This document shows, piece by piece, positions 53,701-62,139 of a stretch of 64,000 nucleotides of DNA. The notes under the pieces are model-generated. The model had not been told where the DNA came from. It did no database searches and saw only the letters and a program-made list of their open reading frames with translations. The number at the start of each line of letters is the position of its first letter. The first letter of the stretch is position 1. Source of the DNA: Methylobacterium sp. UNC378MF (GTDB lineage: Bacteria; Pseudomonadota; Alphaproteobacteria; Rhizobiales; Beijerinckiaceae); assembly GCF_900103195.1 (NCBI RefSeq), contig NZ_FMWU01000013.1:124001-188000 (forward strand), given 5' to 3'. A program made the translations under genes and the position numbers.

Positions 53701-53943
53701 TCCCGAGGCCACCGGCGCGGAGCGCTCGGCCGTGGATTCGAGCCGGGCACCGCCGTGGGCGAGCTGCTCGGCGCGGTGACGACGGCGATGGCGGCGATTC
53801 CCCGGGGCGGCCGATTGCTGCTGCGGCATCACCGACGCGATCCAGGTCTCGAGCGGGACGCCCGCCCGCGCCGCCACGTCACGGGCCGCATCGAGCACCT
53901 CGGGATCGAAACTGTCGAGCTGCGGCATCGCGTTGCGGGTCAT
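50707..53943 (-). CDS. PodJ-like polar localisation protein with coiled coil and Sel1 repeats
   Basis: 1078 residues. About 1-45 form a compact segment (LDSFDPEVLDAARDVAARAG), 80-560 a long cytoplasmic coiled-coil region rich in Glu, Arg, Leu and Ala (for example EVAENVHSRVAEDVRRLAER), 560-740 a disordered Arg/Pro/Ala part, then one membrane helix (PLLLGLAAIVLALGALQAI, ~748). The periplasmic end has three to four Sel1/TPR-like repeats (~850-1015), e.g. AQYKLAGHYEKGSGLVRDLD and YNLGVLYARGLG. This architecture matches PodJ and related polarity or division factors of Alphaproteobacteria. No peptidoglycan-binding domain is evident at the C-terminus. Function as a polar scaffold is inferred from architecture. 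Confidence 0.82.
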   Translation of the reverse strand: MTRNAMPQLDSFDPEVLDAARDVAARAGVPLETWIASVMPQQQSAAPGNRRHRRRHRAEQLAHGGARLESTAERSAPVASGSDHPAHAPPPRADGYGQGIAALMDRLDGLDRALDHERRAAQEAEARRLAEIEARIERALKAAPVQQVTERLGDIERRMSQLGDQVAATRQPGRRARPAAADIRSAVQDIRQRQRELAEAGEPGTGAVSADGGVVASMRLDLARRLEARIEEGVAPSAALIELQQETTRLREAINQLATSRDIGALEQAVVSLASGIERAQAGTDLTAIAVPIEQVRAQVERLAEEVAENVHSRVAEDVRRLAERLDSAAATRAADADDHTLAGLFAELEEIRRQIGALAGPERIQGLAQSLQAVSAQIAQLQRMGAGPDLRPILEEIRSDVKIAAPAALAEQIQSLAEKVDVLCARDDWSERAGDANIARSGDMASIHAMLRSLAEKVDQVGTRSEHEGLDALERQVVSLAGRLDAPHSADPALAGLERTMGDLLRQVTALRDSAPSEAVVERAARNAVAQTLQTTGLGTAETGEIGLLRASLADMQARQVASDQRLGATLDGVQSALERLLVRLGPAEAASTRAPSLDERLMSSTSQEVPLVPAGARAKPRRDGVEAARLDDLLEPGSGRPTREPRTVREPSARRPAQERPGDVAAARTAVEPKSENDIKTSFIAAARRAAQAAQAELAAEAPAERREARGDRAAAVPGATTGRLGRLRAEIDRRRRPLLLGLAAIVLALGALQAITMRGADEPRAAPPTSQSAPSRDDAADVQKPAPKEAGKDVTEAKPAVSDPTTTQALPNPAPAEARPDAKPAVPQVSGMNSLQADLANLPPALAKVKLAALDGDGTAIWDLATREADGRGMPRDLSVAAKLYEKLASAGYAPAQYKLAGHYEKGSGLVRDLDKAKLWYGRAAEQGHARSMHNLAVLYAENPGANGKPDFASAASWFRQGAEFGVRDSQYNLGVLYARGLGLTQDLVQSYAWFSAAASQGDDDAGKKRDDVANKLSPADLASAKSLAANFKPRKIDAAVNEPPAPKATVTAPMSLLGAPLPSAVPAAAPPRRG

Positions 53944-54048
53944 CGGTGGCCTGTCGTCGGCAGCGTTCGGCGTCCGCGTCCTCTGCGCAGAGCGGAACCG
54001 GAATTCGGTATCCGCGAACGCACGCGTCGGATCGTTCGAGCGTGACCA

Positions 54049-54076
54049 TTAACTTTCTTGGTAAACACGAAGTTAA
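54049..54076. promoter_or_regulatory. Inverted repeat TTAACTT-N14-AAGTTAA
   Basis: Two perfect 7-bp arms (54049-54055 and 54070-54076) in an A+T-rich patch of the 300-bp gap between the divergent PodJ-like and acyl-CoA dehydrogenase genes. The TTAA cores recall CtrA-type half-sites, but the spacing is not the classical TTAA-N7-TTAA. It could control either gene. Confidence 0.35.
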
Positions 54077-54243
54077 GGTTTGATTGCCTCGGTAATGGCT
54101 GCGGCCGGGGCGCGGCGTGAAACACCCGAGCGTGTCGCGTGCTCGCAGGGCGGAGCCGTTGCTCCGGAGGCAGCGTCGCGTTTACATGCAGCCAACGCAG
54201 CGGGCCGATCCGAGAGGCACGCGCAACACGGGGGAAGCCAGAG

Positions 54244-56031
54244 ATGCCGCAGTATCGCGCTCCGGTTGAGGACACGCTGTTCTTGCTCACCGATGTCCTC
54301 GGATTCCATGCCCGGGACAATCTGGCCGGGTTCGCCGATGCCTCGCCCGACGTGGTCGAGGCGGTTCTGCGCGAGGGCGCGAAGCTCGCCGAGGAGGTTC
54401 TCGCTCCGCTCAACCGGACGGGCGATATCGAGGGCTGCCGCCGTGAGGCCGACGGTTCGGTGCGTACGCCCACCGGCTTCAAGGCTGCCTACGACACCTA
54501 TGCCGGCGGCGGCTGGATGGGCCTGTCGGTGCCCGAGGCCTATGGCGGCCAGGGCCTGCCCCACACGCTGAATACGGCGATCCAGGAATTCGCCTCGGGC
54601 GCGAACCTCGCCTTCGGCATGTATCCCGGCCTGACGCAGGGCGCGATGGCGGCGCTGCTGGTCCACGGCACGGAGGAGCAGAAGGCGCTCTACCTGCCCA
54701 AGATGGTCGAGGGCGCCTGGACCGGCACCATGAACCTCACGGAGCCGCATTGCGGCACGGATCTCGGGCTGCTCAAGACAAGGGCCGTGCCGAACGGCGA
54801 CGGCTCCTACAGCATCACCGGCACCAAGATCTTCATCTCGGCCGGGGAGCACGACCTCGCCGCCAACATCGTTCATCTCGTCCTGGCGCGGATCGAGGGC
54901 GCGCCCGCGGGCACCAAGGGCATCTCGCTCTTCGTGGTGCCGAAGGTTCTGGTGAATGCCGACGGCTCCCTCGGCGCGCGCAACGGCGTGTCCTGCGGCT
55001 CCCTCGAGCACAAGATGGGCATCCACGGCAACGCCACCTGCGTGATGAACTACGACGGGGCGACCGGCTGGCTCGTGGGCCAGGAGAATCGAGGCCTCAA
55101 CGCCATGTTCGTGATGATGAACGAGGCGCGGCTCGCCGTGGGCGTCCAGGGGCTCGGCCAGTCCGAGGTCGCCTACCAGAACGCCGCCGCCTACGCGAAG
55201 GACCGCCTGCAGGGTCGGGCTCTGACCGGCGTTAAGGCGCCCGACAAGGCCGCCGATCCGATCATCGTCCATCCGGACGTACGGCGCACGCTGTTGCAGA
55301 TTCGCGCCTTCAACGAGGCGGCCCGCGCCCTGATGCTCTGGACCGCGCTCCAGGCCGACATCCTGCACCGCTCGGAGGACGCGAAGGAGCGCCAGACGGC
55401 GGACGACCATCTCGGCCTGCTCACGCCGGTGGTGAAGGGCGTGCTCACCGACAAGGGCTTCGCCAACGCGGTCGAGGCGCAGCAACTGCTCGGCGGCCAC
55501 GGCTACATCGAGGAATGGGGCATGTCGCAGTTCGTGCGCGATGCCCGCATCGCCATGATCTACGAGGGCGCCAACGGCATCCAGGCGATGGACCTGATCG
55601 GCCGCAAGCTGCCGAAGGACGGCGGCCGGGCGATGATGACCTTCCTGGGCGAGGTCCAGACCTTCCTGAAGGACCACGGCGAGGATCCCGCCATGGCGCC
55701 GTTCACCAAGCCGCTCCAGGCCGGGCTGAACGATCTCCAGGGGGCCGTGATGTGGCTGATGCAGAACGCCTTCAGCAAGCCCGACAATGCCGGGGCCGGC
55801 GCCACCGACTTCATGCACCTCTTCGGCCTCGTGGCCCTGGGCTACATGTGGGCGCGGATCGCGAAGGCGGCGCTGGCGAAGCACGCCGAGGCGCCCTCCC
55901 CCCGCTGGGAGTCGAAGCTGACGAGTGGCAGGTTCTTCATGGAGCGGATGCTGCCGGAGACCGCCCTCCGCCTGACCCGCATCAAGGCCGGGGCCGAGAG
56001 CACCATGGCGCTGGAGGCTGAGGCCTTCTGA
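54244..56031 (+). CDS. Acyl-CoA dehydrogenase (DmdC/FadE-like, long type)
   Basis: Flavoprotein that introduces the alpha-beta double bond in acyl-CoA. 595 residues, the long subtype with a C-terminal extension, as in DmdC (3-methylmercaptopropionyl-CoA dehydrogenase) and related enzymes. It begins QYRAPVEDTLFLLTDVLGF, typical of this subtype. FAD loop MNLTEPHCGTDLGLLKT, ITGTKIFISAGEHD, and the catalytic Glu in MIYEGANGIQAMDLIGRKL are present. ATG 54244 follows GGGGAAGCC. The substrate may be a medium- or long-chain or sulfur-bearing acyl-CoA. The neighbouring metY gives a weak hint at methionine or sulfur metabolism. Confidence 0.9.
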   Translation: MPQYRAPVEDTLFLLTDVLGFHARDNLAGFADASPDVVEAVLREGAKLAEEVLAPLNRTGDIEGCRREADGSVRTPTGFKAAYDTYAGGGWMGLSVPEAYGGQGLPHTLNTAIQEFASGANLAFGMYPGLTQGAMAALLVHGTEEQKALYLPKMVEGAWTGTMNLTEPHCGTDLGLLKTRAVPNGDGSYSITGTKIFISAGEHDLAANIVHLVLARIEGAPAGTKGISLFVVPKVLVNADGSLGARNGVSCGSLEHKMGIHGNATCVMNYDGATGWLVGQENRGLNAMFVMMNEARLAVGVQGLGQSEVAYQNAAAYAKDRLQGRALTGVKAPDKAADPIIVHPDVRRTLLQIRAFNEAARALMLWTALQADILHRSEDAKERQTADDHLGLLTPVVKGVLTDKGFANAVEAQQLLGGHGYIEEWGMSQFVRDARIAMIYEGANGIQAMDLIGRKLPKDGGRAMMTFLGEVQTFLKDHGEDPAMAPFTKPLQAGLNDLQGAVMWLMQNAFSKPDNAGAGATDFMHLFGLVALGYMWARIAKAALAKHAEAPSPRWESKLTSGRFFMERMLPETALRLTRIKAGAESTMALEAEAF

Positions 56032-56183
56032 GAGGGCCGCCGTTCAACGTCCTCACCGCGCCATCGTCTTTGCGAGCGAAGCGAAGCTATCCAAGAACGC
56101 GACGCTGATCCAGGGCGCGCTACCCGGGGTCACTTCGCTGGGCTCGCAACGATTGCGGAATTGCACGGCGGAGCGAAAATCCG

Positions 56184-57464
56184 TCAGCCGGCGAGCGCGG
56201 CGTCGAGATCCTCGATCAGGTCCGCCGGATCCTCCAGGCCGATCGAGAGACGCACCACTTCCGGTCCCGCGCCCGCGGCTGTCTTCTGCGCGTCGGTGAG
56301 CTGGCGGTGCGTGGTCGAGGCCGGGTGGATGATCAGCGAGCGGGTGTCGCCGATATTGGCGAGGTGCGAGAACAGCTGGAGGTTCGAGACGAGCTTCACG
56401 CCCGCCTCGTAGCCGCCCTTCAGACCGAAGGTGAACACGGCACCGGCGCCGTTCGGCGTGTAGCGCTTGGCCAGCGCGTGGTACCGGTCGGTCTCCAGGC
56501 CCGGATAACTGACCCACGATACGGATTCGTGGCGGGACAGGTGGGTGGCCACCGTCAGCGCGTTGTCGGAATGGCGCTGCATGCGCAGCGGCAGCGTCTC
56601 GATGCCGGTGAGGATCAGGAAGGCGTTGAACGGCGACAGGGCCGGCCCGAGATCGCGCAGGCCAAGGACCCGGCAGGCGATGGCGAAGCCGAAATTGCCG
56701 AAGGTCTCGGCCAGAACCATGCCGGAATATTCCGGGCGCGGCTGGCTCATCATCGGGTAGCGGGCATCCCCCGCCCACTGGAACGAGCCGCCGTCGACGA
56801 TCAGGCCGCCGATCGAGTTGCCGTGGCCGCCGAGGAACTTGGTGGCCGAGTGCACCACGATGTCGGCGCCGTGCTCGAAGGGCCGGATCAGGTACGGCGT
56901 CGCCATGGTGTTGTCGACGACGAGCGGGATGTTGTGCTTCTTGGCAATCTGCGAGAGGGCCGCGAGGTCGGTGATGACGCCGCCGGGATTGGCGATCGAT
57001 TCGCAGAAGATCGCCTTGGTGCGCGGCGTGATCGCCGCCTCGAAGGAGGCGGGATCGTCGTTGTCGGCCCAGGCCACCGACCAGCCGAAATTCTTGTACG
57101 AGTGATTGAACTGGTTGATCGAGCCGCCGTAGAGCTTGTTCGAGGCCACGAACTCGTCGCCCGGCTGCATCAGGGCGTGCATGGTCAGGAACTCGGCCGC
57201 GTGGCCGGAGGCGACCGCGAGGGCGGCGGTTCCGCCTTCGAGCGCGGCGATGCGCTCCTCCAGCACGGCGTTCGTCGGGTTGGTGATCCGCGTGTAGATG
57301 TTGCCGAAGGCCTGGAGCCCGAACAGCGACGCGGCGTGGTCGACGTCGTCGAACACGAAGCTGGTGGTCTGGTAGATCGGCGTGGCCCGCGCGCCCGTGG
57401 CTGCGTCGGGGGCGGCGCCCGCGTGGATCGCCAGCGTGTTGAAGCCGGGCAGGCGGTCGGACAT
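56184..57464 (-). CDS. metY: O-acetylhomoserine aminocarboxypropyltransferase / sulfhydrylase
   Basis: PLP enzyme that makes homocysteine (or cysteine) from O-acetylhomoserine and sulfide. 426 residues of the Cys/Met metabolism family. Visible are [20 protein letters not shown] at the start, [28 protein letters not shown], and the Schiff-base Lys209 in [18 protein letters not shown]. Length is that of MetY rather than the shorter MetB/MetZ. The ATG has GAGGAGACC upstream. Convergent with the acyl-CoA dehydrogenase gene; the 152-bp gap has no clear terminator. Confidence 0.93.
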   Translation of the reverse strand: MSDRLPGFNTLAIHAGAAPDAATGARATPIYQTTSFVFDDVDHAASLFGLQAFGNIYTRITNPTNAVLEERIAALEGGTAALAVASGHAAEFLTMHALMQPGDEFVASNKLYGGSINQFNHSYKNFGWSVAWADNDDPASFEAAITPRTKAIFCESIANPGGVITDLAALSQIAKKHNIPLVVDNTMATPYLIRPFEHGADIVVHSATKFLGGHGNSIGGLIVDGGSFQWAGDARYPMMSQPRPEYSGMVLAETFGNFGFAIACRVLGLRDLGPALSPFNAFLILTGIETLPLRMQRHSDNALTVATHLSRHESVSWVSYPGLETDRYHALAKRYTPNGAGAVFTFGLKGGYEAGVKLVSNLQLFSHLANIGDTRSLIIHPASTTHRQLTDAQKTAAGAGPEVVRLSIGLEDPADLIEDLDAALAG

Positions 57465-57545
57465 CGTCGGGTCTCCTCAGAGCACCCGAGCCTGTACGCC
57501 CGCCCGGGAGTTCGGCGCAAGACGTCCTGCGGCAAGACGGCGGGG

Positions 57546-57761
57546 CTACGCCTCCGGCTGATGGCAGAGATCGATATGCGGCTGGCCCGCATCGACCAGA
57601 GCGCGGTCCACCGCCTCGATGGCGAGCAGAGTCCGGGTCAGGTCCTCGGCCATGGAGATCGGCGCCACGTCGAGGCCACCCAACCGCCGGGCGATGGCGT
57701 TCCTCTGCCGTGCCAGGGCGGCACGGGCCCGGTTCAGGTCCTCGATCTCGTCAACGGTCAT
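57546..57761 (-). CDS. Small helical hypothetical protein
   Basis: 71 residues from ATG 57761, preceded by GGAGAGGGAG. Strongly helical and charged: TVDEIEDLNRARAALARQRN followed by AIARRLGGLD and LTRTLLAIEAVDRAL. No membrane segment or motif is recognised. The frame extends 13 codons upstream without a better ribosome site. First of two adjacent small genes on this strand with the next (57797-58039) 35 bp upstream. Confidence 0.7.
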   Translation of the reverse strand: MTVDEIEDLNRARAALARQRNAIARRLGGLDVAPISMAEDLTRTLLAIEAVDRALVDAGQPHIDLCHQPEA

Positions 57762-57796
57762 CCGCGCTCCCTCTCCATTGGCGCCCGGTGCCTCGA

Positions 57797-58039
57797 TCAA
57801 CCGCCCGGCGTCCAGTCGATGTTCGGCCGCTGGGCCAGCATGCGCTCGAAGTAGTTGGCCACGGCCTGCGCCCCGTCCGTGTGCATCATCGCGACGGGAT
57901 GCGCGAGATAGGCGCGGGCGAGATCGGCAGGAATTCGGCCGGCCTGGAATGCGCTCAGCACCTCGTCGATGAAGGCGTCATTCGCCTCGTTGAAGTCGCT
58001 CGACAGCTTCTTACGGTCGTTGAGGGCCTTGATCGGCAT
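57797..58039 (-). CDS. Small hypothetical protein
   Basis: 80 residues: PIKALNDRKKLSSDFNEAND, AFIDEVLSAFQAGRIPADLA and YLAHPVAMMHTDGAQAVANY. AAGGATG precedes the ATG at 58039. Composition and helix pattern are those of a small soluble protein. No family is recognised. Probably co-transcribed with the 71-residue gene downstream. A plus-strand small gene starts 105 bp away in the divergent direction. Confidence 0.72.
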   Translation of the reverse strand: MPIKALNDRKKLSSDFNEANDAFIDEVLSAFQAGRIPADLARAYLAHPVAMMHTDGAQAVANYFERMLAQRPNIDWTPGG

Positions 58040-58144
58040 GCGGCATCCTTGGAAAGGCGCAAAGCGCGTCCGCGCTCATACGACTCCGTAACCCTTCACG
58101 CACGGCCCGGGGAGCGGATTTCCACGCTCGGACGTTAACGGGAC

Positions 58145-58345
58145 ATGTCAATCGAAACATTGCGCTCCCATACGGTCGAGATCGTTCCGTGCCTGAACGA
58201 TCCCCGATGTTTCCGCTGGATCATCCGCAATCGCGGCGGGGCGGTGGTGGAGCACTCTCCCTACGCGTTCGTAACGCAGAACGGCGCGCGCATTTCCGGC
58301 GAATGCTGGATGCGCGAGCTTTTCAGCGACGGAAAGGCCCCCTAA
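58145..58345 (+). CDS. Small hypothetical protein (66 aa)
   Basis: SIETLRSHTVEIVPCLNDPR, then CFRWIIRNRGGAVVEHSPYA and FVTQNGARISGECWMRELF: an alternating strand pattern suggesting a small beta-rich domain with three cysteines. It lies after GTTAACGGGAC with no strong ribosome site. The sequence looks real by composition, and I do not recognise it. About 300 bp upstream of the HerA-like gene. The gap 58346-58642 holds an A+T-rich patch (58530-58600) where that gene's promoter should lie. Confidence 0.65.
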   Translation: MSIETLRSHTVEIVPCLNDPRCFRWIIRNRGGAVVEHSPYAFVTQNGARISGECWMRELFSDGKAP

Positions 58346-58642
58346 GCTCAACCTGGTTGGGAAGCGGTCGGGTCCGCCTTGCGGAACCGGTGGTGGCCGG
58401 AGGCGCTGCGCCCGACCCCGACGCCCTGCGCAAGGCTCCGTCACGCTCTGACCGGCTCGCCGTACCGAACTGGTTTCTGCGGCTGCGCGGGCCTCAAACC
58501 AGGAACATCCAAGACAACCTTGCCGATAGCTTGAACGCATAAGGCAACGGTTAAGCATCGCTCCGTCGGGCATTATTCTTTGTCAGAACTTTAATCATGG
58601 GTACCCAATATCCGACCGACTCGAATTTGGATCAGGGTGCGG

Positions 58643-60472
58643 ATGATGCTGAGCGGCGACGGGACATTCCGGGACGACGATGCCGCGTCGCAGATGGGCT
58701 CGGTGACGTCCGTCGAGGGATCGAAGGTTCATCTGGAACTCATCGTGCGGGACGGGCGTCCCAAAGTGCGGGTCACCGTCGGCAATCTGGTCCGCATCCG
58801 GGCGGGCGACGCCGTCCTTGTCGGCATTGTCACGACCTTATCCTCGGGCACCGAGCCCGGGCGACAGCCGGGCGCCTATGCGAGCCTCGATCTGCTGGGC
58901 GAGATCGTCGCGGCGCAGGGCGGACATCGCTTCAGCCGCGGCGTAACCTGCTATCCGGCGATCGGCGACACCGTCGGATTGCTGTCGGCCGCGGATCTCC
59001 GGATCGTCCACCACGTGTCGGCGGCCAACACGGCCGCCGTGGGCGCTCTATACCAAGACCCGGACACCCCAGCCTGCATCAAGATCGATGACCTGCTCTC
59101 GAAGCACTTCGCGGTGCTGGGCACCACCGGCGTCGGCAAGTCGAGCGGCGTGACCGTCATTCTGGATGAGGTGATGCGCGCCAAGCCGGCGGTGCGCATC
59201 TTCCTGCTGGACGTCCACAATGAATACGCCGCCAGCTTCGGTGACCGCGCGAGCGTGATCAACCCGCGCAGCCTGAAGCTTCCGTTCTGGCTGTTCAACC
59301 TCGAGGAGATCGCCGACGTCGTTTACGGCGGACGGCCGGCCGTGGACGAGGAGATCGAGATCCTCGCCGAGGTGATCCCCCTCGCGAAGAGCAAGTACGC
59401 GCAGTACAAGGAAGCGAGCGATCGGCAGATCGTGAAGCGGACGTTCGGCAAAGGTGCCGGCTACACGATCGACACGCCGGTCCCCTACATGTTGCAGGAC
59501 CTGCTCGCGCTCATCGACGAGCGGATGGGGCGGCTCGAGAACCGCGTTTCGCGGATGCACTATCACCGGCTGATCACCCGGATCGAGGCGATCCGGAACG
59601 ATCCCCGGCACGGCTTCATGTTCGACAACGCCAATGTGGGCGGCGACATGATGGGCGAGATCCTGGCGCACCTGTTCCGGCTCGATCCGGACGGGCGGCC
59701 GATGACGATCATGCAGCTCGCCGGCCTGCCGATGGAGGTCGTAGATGCGGTCGTCTGTGTCCTGTGCCGGCTCGCCTTCGAGTTCGGCGTCTGGAGCGAG
59801 GGCGCGGTCCCCCTGCTGTTCGTCTGCGAGGAAGCTCACCGCTTTGCCTCGGCGGATCGTTCGGTCGGCTTCACGCCGACGCGTCGCGCCCTGTCGCGGA
59901 TCGCCCGCGAGGGCCGGAAACACGGCGTCCATCTCGGCCTGGTCACGCAGCGTCCGGCCGAACTCGACGCGACGATCATGTCGCAATGCAGTACCCTGTT
60001 CGCCATGCGGATGACCAATGCCCGCGACCAGGCCTTCCTGGCGGCGGCTGTGTCCGATGCTGCCAATCTGCTCACCTTCGTGCCGTCGCTGGGCACGGGC
60101 GAAGTCATCGCCTTCGGCGAGGGCGTCCCGATTCCGGCCCGGATGACCTTCCGTCCGCTTCCGTCGGCGCGTCACCCGCGCAACGATGTGAGCGGTCGCG
60201 CAGGCGAGGACGGCGCGGCGATCGCCGGCGCGGCCTTCGTGGGCGCTGTCGTCGAGCGCTGGCGGGGCGCCACCATGAACAAGGCCATGGGACACGACGC
60301 CGAGCCGGCCGCCGCGCGTCTCGGCCGCGAGACGGGCCCGGAGGGTCTGCACGGCGCCGCACTCGACCAGGTGCATCGCCGTCTGCTGCGCCGCCCACTC
60401 GAGGCCGGCGACACCGCCACGCAGACCAGTGCCCAAGCTGCCAAGCCGCTCTGGCAGCAGGGCGGGGCATGA
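58643..60472 (+). CDS. HerA/DUF87-type ATPase
   Basis: Hexameric P-loop ATPase of the HerA-FtsK group; relatives translocate DNA with a nuclease partner (NurA, SIR2) in repair or defence. 609 residues from ATG 58643 (a GTG two codons upstream is possible). The N-terminal ~130 residues look like a HAS beta-barrel (VTSVEGSKVHLELIVRDGRP; VRIRAGDAVLVGIVT). Then come Walker A GTTGVGKSS (from residue 160), FLLDVHNEYAASFGD, Walker B LLFVCEEAHRFAS (~396), the sensor/arginine region SRIAREGRKHGVHLGLVTQR and a Pro/Arg/Ala-rich tail. No NurA-like nuclease is adjacent. Instead its stop overlaps the start of a GGDEF-EAL gene by 4 bp. Confidence 0.88.
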   Translation: MMLSGDGTFRDDDAASQMGSVTSVEGSKVHLELIVRDGRPKVRVTVGNLVRIRAGDAVLVGIVTTLSSGTEPGRQPGAYASLDLLGEIVAAQGGHRFSRGVTCYPAIGDTVGLLSAADLRIVHHVSAANTAAVGALYQDPDTPACIKIDDLLSKHFAVLGTTGVGKSSGVTVILDEVMRAKPAVRIFLLDVHNEYAASFGDRASVINPRSLKLPFWLFNLEEIADVVYGGRPAVDEEIEILAEVIPLAKSKYAQYKEASDRQIVKRTFGKGAGYTIDTPVPYMLQDLLALIDERMGRLENRVSRMHYHRLITRIEAIRNDPRHGFMFDNANVGGDMMGEILAHLFRLDPDGRPMTIMQLAGLPMEVVDAVVCVLCRLAFEFGVWSEGAVPLLFVCEEAHRFASADRSVGFTPTRRALSRIAREGRKHGVHLGLVTQRPAELDATIMSQCSTLFAMRMTNARDQAFLAAAVSDAANLLTFVPSLGTGEVIAFGEGVPIPARMTFRPLPSARHPRNDVSGRAGEDGAAIAGAAFVGAVVERWRGATMNKAMGHDAEPAAARLGRETGPEGLHGAALDQVHRRLLRRPLEAGDTATQTSAQAAKPLWQQGGA

Positions 60473-62139
60473 GCGAACCCGTTTTCCCGGAGCCCGCGAC
60501 CCTGCTCGAAGCGGCCATACAGGCCCTTCCCGTGGGCGTCGTGGTCCATGATCGGCATGGCCACTGCATCCTGGCCAATGCCGCCGCGCGTCGCCTCGGC
60601 GACAAGGCCATTCATGCGCGTCCCGCCGCAGCTGCCAGCGAACGGGACGTCACGAATGTCGAGCTCATCGACGATCGGATGGTCGAGACGCAGACGCAGC
60701 CGGTGCTGGAGGGCCGGACCGGCTTGACGCTGACAACCCTGACCGACGTCACGCACCATCATCGGATTCAGCGGGAGCTGCTCACCAAGGCCTTCATCGA
60801 CGCCCTGACCGGGCTTCCGAACCGGACGATGTTCGAGCAGAGCATCGCGGATGTTCTGGCGGGATCCGCACCGGGGGATCAGTTCGCCCTGGCCTTCATC
60901 GATCTCGACAACTTCAAGCACATCAACGACTACTACAGCCACGCCGCGGGTGACGCGCTTTTGCGCAAGGTGTCCGACCGGATCGGCGGCGCGCTGCGTC
61001 AGACCGACCTTCTGGCGCGCATCGGCGGCGACGAGTTCGTGCTCCTGCTTGCCCCCATTGCCGACGCGGATGAGGCGCTCGCGGCGGTGCGCTCCATCTC
61101 GGAGCGCCTGAAGCAGCCGTTCTTCATCGACGGGCACGAGATCTTCGCCTCCGCCTCCATCGGCCTCAGCCTGTTTCCGGAGCATGGCGACACCTACGAG
61201 ACCCTGGCCCGACAGGCCGACAACGCGATGTACCGGGTGAAGGGCGAGTTGAAGGGTGGCGTCAGCCTGTTCGACGACGCGATGAGCCAAGCCGCAACGG
61301 CCCGCATGGCCGTGGAGCAACGCCTTCGCCTGGCGATCCGCGACCGCTGCTTCTGCTGCGCCTTCCAGCCGAAGGTCGACATGCGCAGCCATGCGGTCAC
61401 CGGCGTCGAGGTTCTTCTGCGCTGGCGGGATGAGCTGGGCATGATCCAGGCGCCCGGCGAATTCATCGCCCTCGCCATCGAACTGGGGCTGATCAACGAG
61501 ATCACCCTCCAGCTCCTGACCGAGACTGTGCGGGCGATGCCCGATATCGATGAGGTGTTCGGCCCGGGCGTCACCGTGAGCCTCAACATCGCCGCCAAGC
61601 AGGCCTGCGATGTGCCGTTCATGACCGAGTTCTGCGCGGCGCTCGGCGAGACCGGCCTTGCGGAGCGCTTCGTGCTGGAACTGACCGAGGAGGCCTTCTT
61701 CACCACGGGCCACTTCCAGCGCGAGGTTCTGCCGAAAATCCGGGCGATCGGCGCGCGGGTCTCGATCGACGATTTCGGCGTCGGCTACTCGTCTCTGGCG
61801 GCACTGGCGGACATCACCGCGGACGAGCTGAAGATCGACCGCTCGTTCATCACCGACATCGACAAGCGGCCGCGCAGCCAGATCGTCCTGAAGGCGATCG
61901 AGTCCCTCGGTGCGGCGCTCGGCATGACGGTGGTGGCCGAAGGTGTCGAGACCTTCGAGGAGGTCGCCTACCTGCTCGGCGCGACGCAGATCCGCTGCGC
62001 GCAGGGCTACTACTTCGCCCGCCCCCTCTTGCTCGACCAGATCCGCCAGGCCGAGCCGCGCGTGCCCGGGTCGCGCGTCCCCGCCACGCGGAGCCGTGCC
62101 TCGGAGTTGCGGATATCCAGCCAGCTTCGGCGCGCCTGA
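60469..62139 (+). CDS. PAS-GGDEF-EAL c-di-GMP turnover protein
   Basis: 556 residues without membrane helices. Residues ~10-90 form a PAS-like sensor (LEAAIQALPVGVVVHDRHGH, CILANAAARRLG). The diguanylate cyclase domain has an intact GGDEF (186-190, RIGGDEFVLLL). The EAL domain shows EVLLRW (Glu314) in place of the canonical EAL, with FVLELTEEAFF, SIDDFGVGYSSLAAL, LKIDRSF and VVAEGVETFEE kept, so phosphodiesterase activity is likely. Which activity dominates cannot be read. The start overlaps the HerA-like stop (ATGA), so the two should be translationally coupled. A cytoplasmic PAS implies an internal signal. Confidence 0.93.
   Translation: MSEPVFPEPATLLEAAIQALPVGVVVHDRHGHCILANAAARRLGDKAIHARPAAAASERDVTNVELIDDRMVETQTQPVLEGRTGLTLTTLTDVTHHHRIQRELLTKAFIDALTGLPNRTMFEQSIADVLAGSAPGDQFALAFIDLDNFKHINDYYSHAAGDALLRKVSDRIGGALRQTDLLARIGGDEFVLLLAPIADADEALAAVRSISERLKQPFFIDGHEIFASASIGLSLFPEHGDTYETLARQADNAMYRVKGELKGGVSLFDDAMSQAATARMAVEQRLRLAIRDRCFCCAFQPKVDMRSHAVTGVEVLLRWRDELGMIQAPGEFIALAIELGLINEITLQLLTETVRAMPDIDEVFGPGVTVSLNIAAKQACDVPFMTEFCAALGETGLAERFVLELTEEAFFTTGHFQREVLPKIRAIGARVSIDDFGVGYSSLAALADITADELKIDRSFITDIDKRPRSQIVLKAIESLGAALGMTVVAEGVETFEEVAYLLGATQIRCAQGYYFARPLLLDQIRQAEPRVPGSRVPATRSRASELRISSQLRRA

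Noticed and set aside
50560..54045. 1161-codon plus-strand frame opposite the PodJ-like gene
   Set aside because: Arg/Gly/Leu-rich antisense shadow; the minus strand has recognisable coiled coil, membrane helix and Sel1 repeats.
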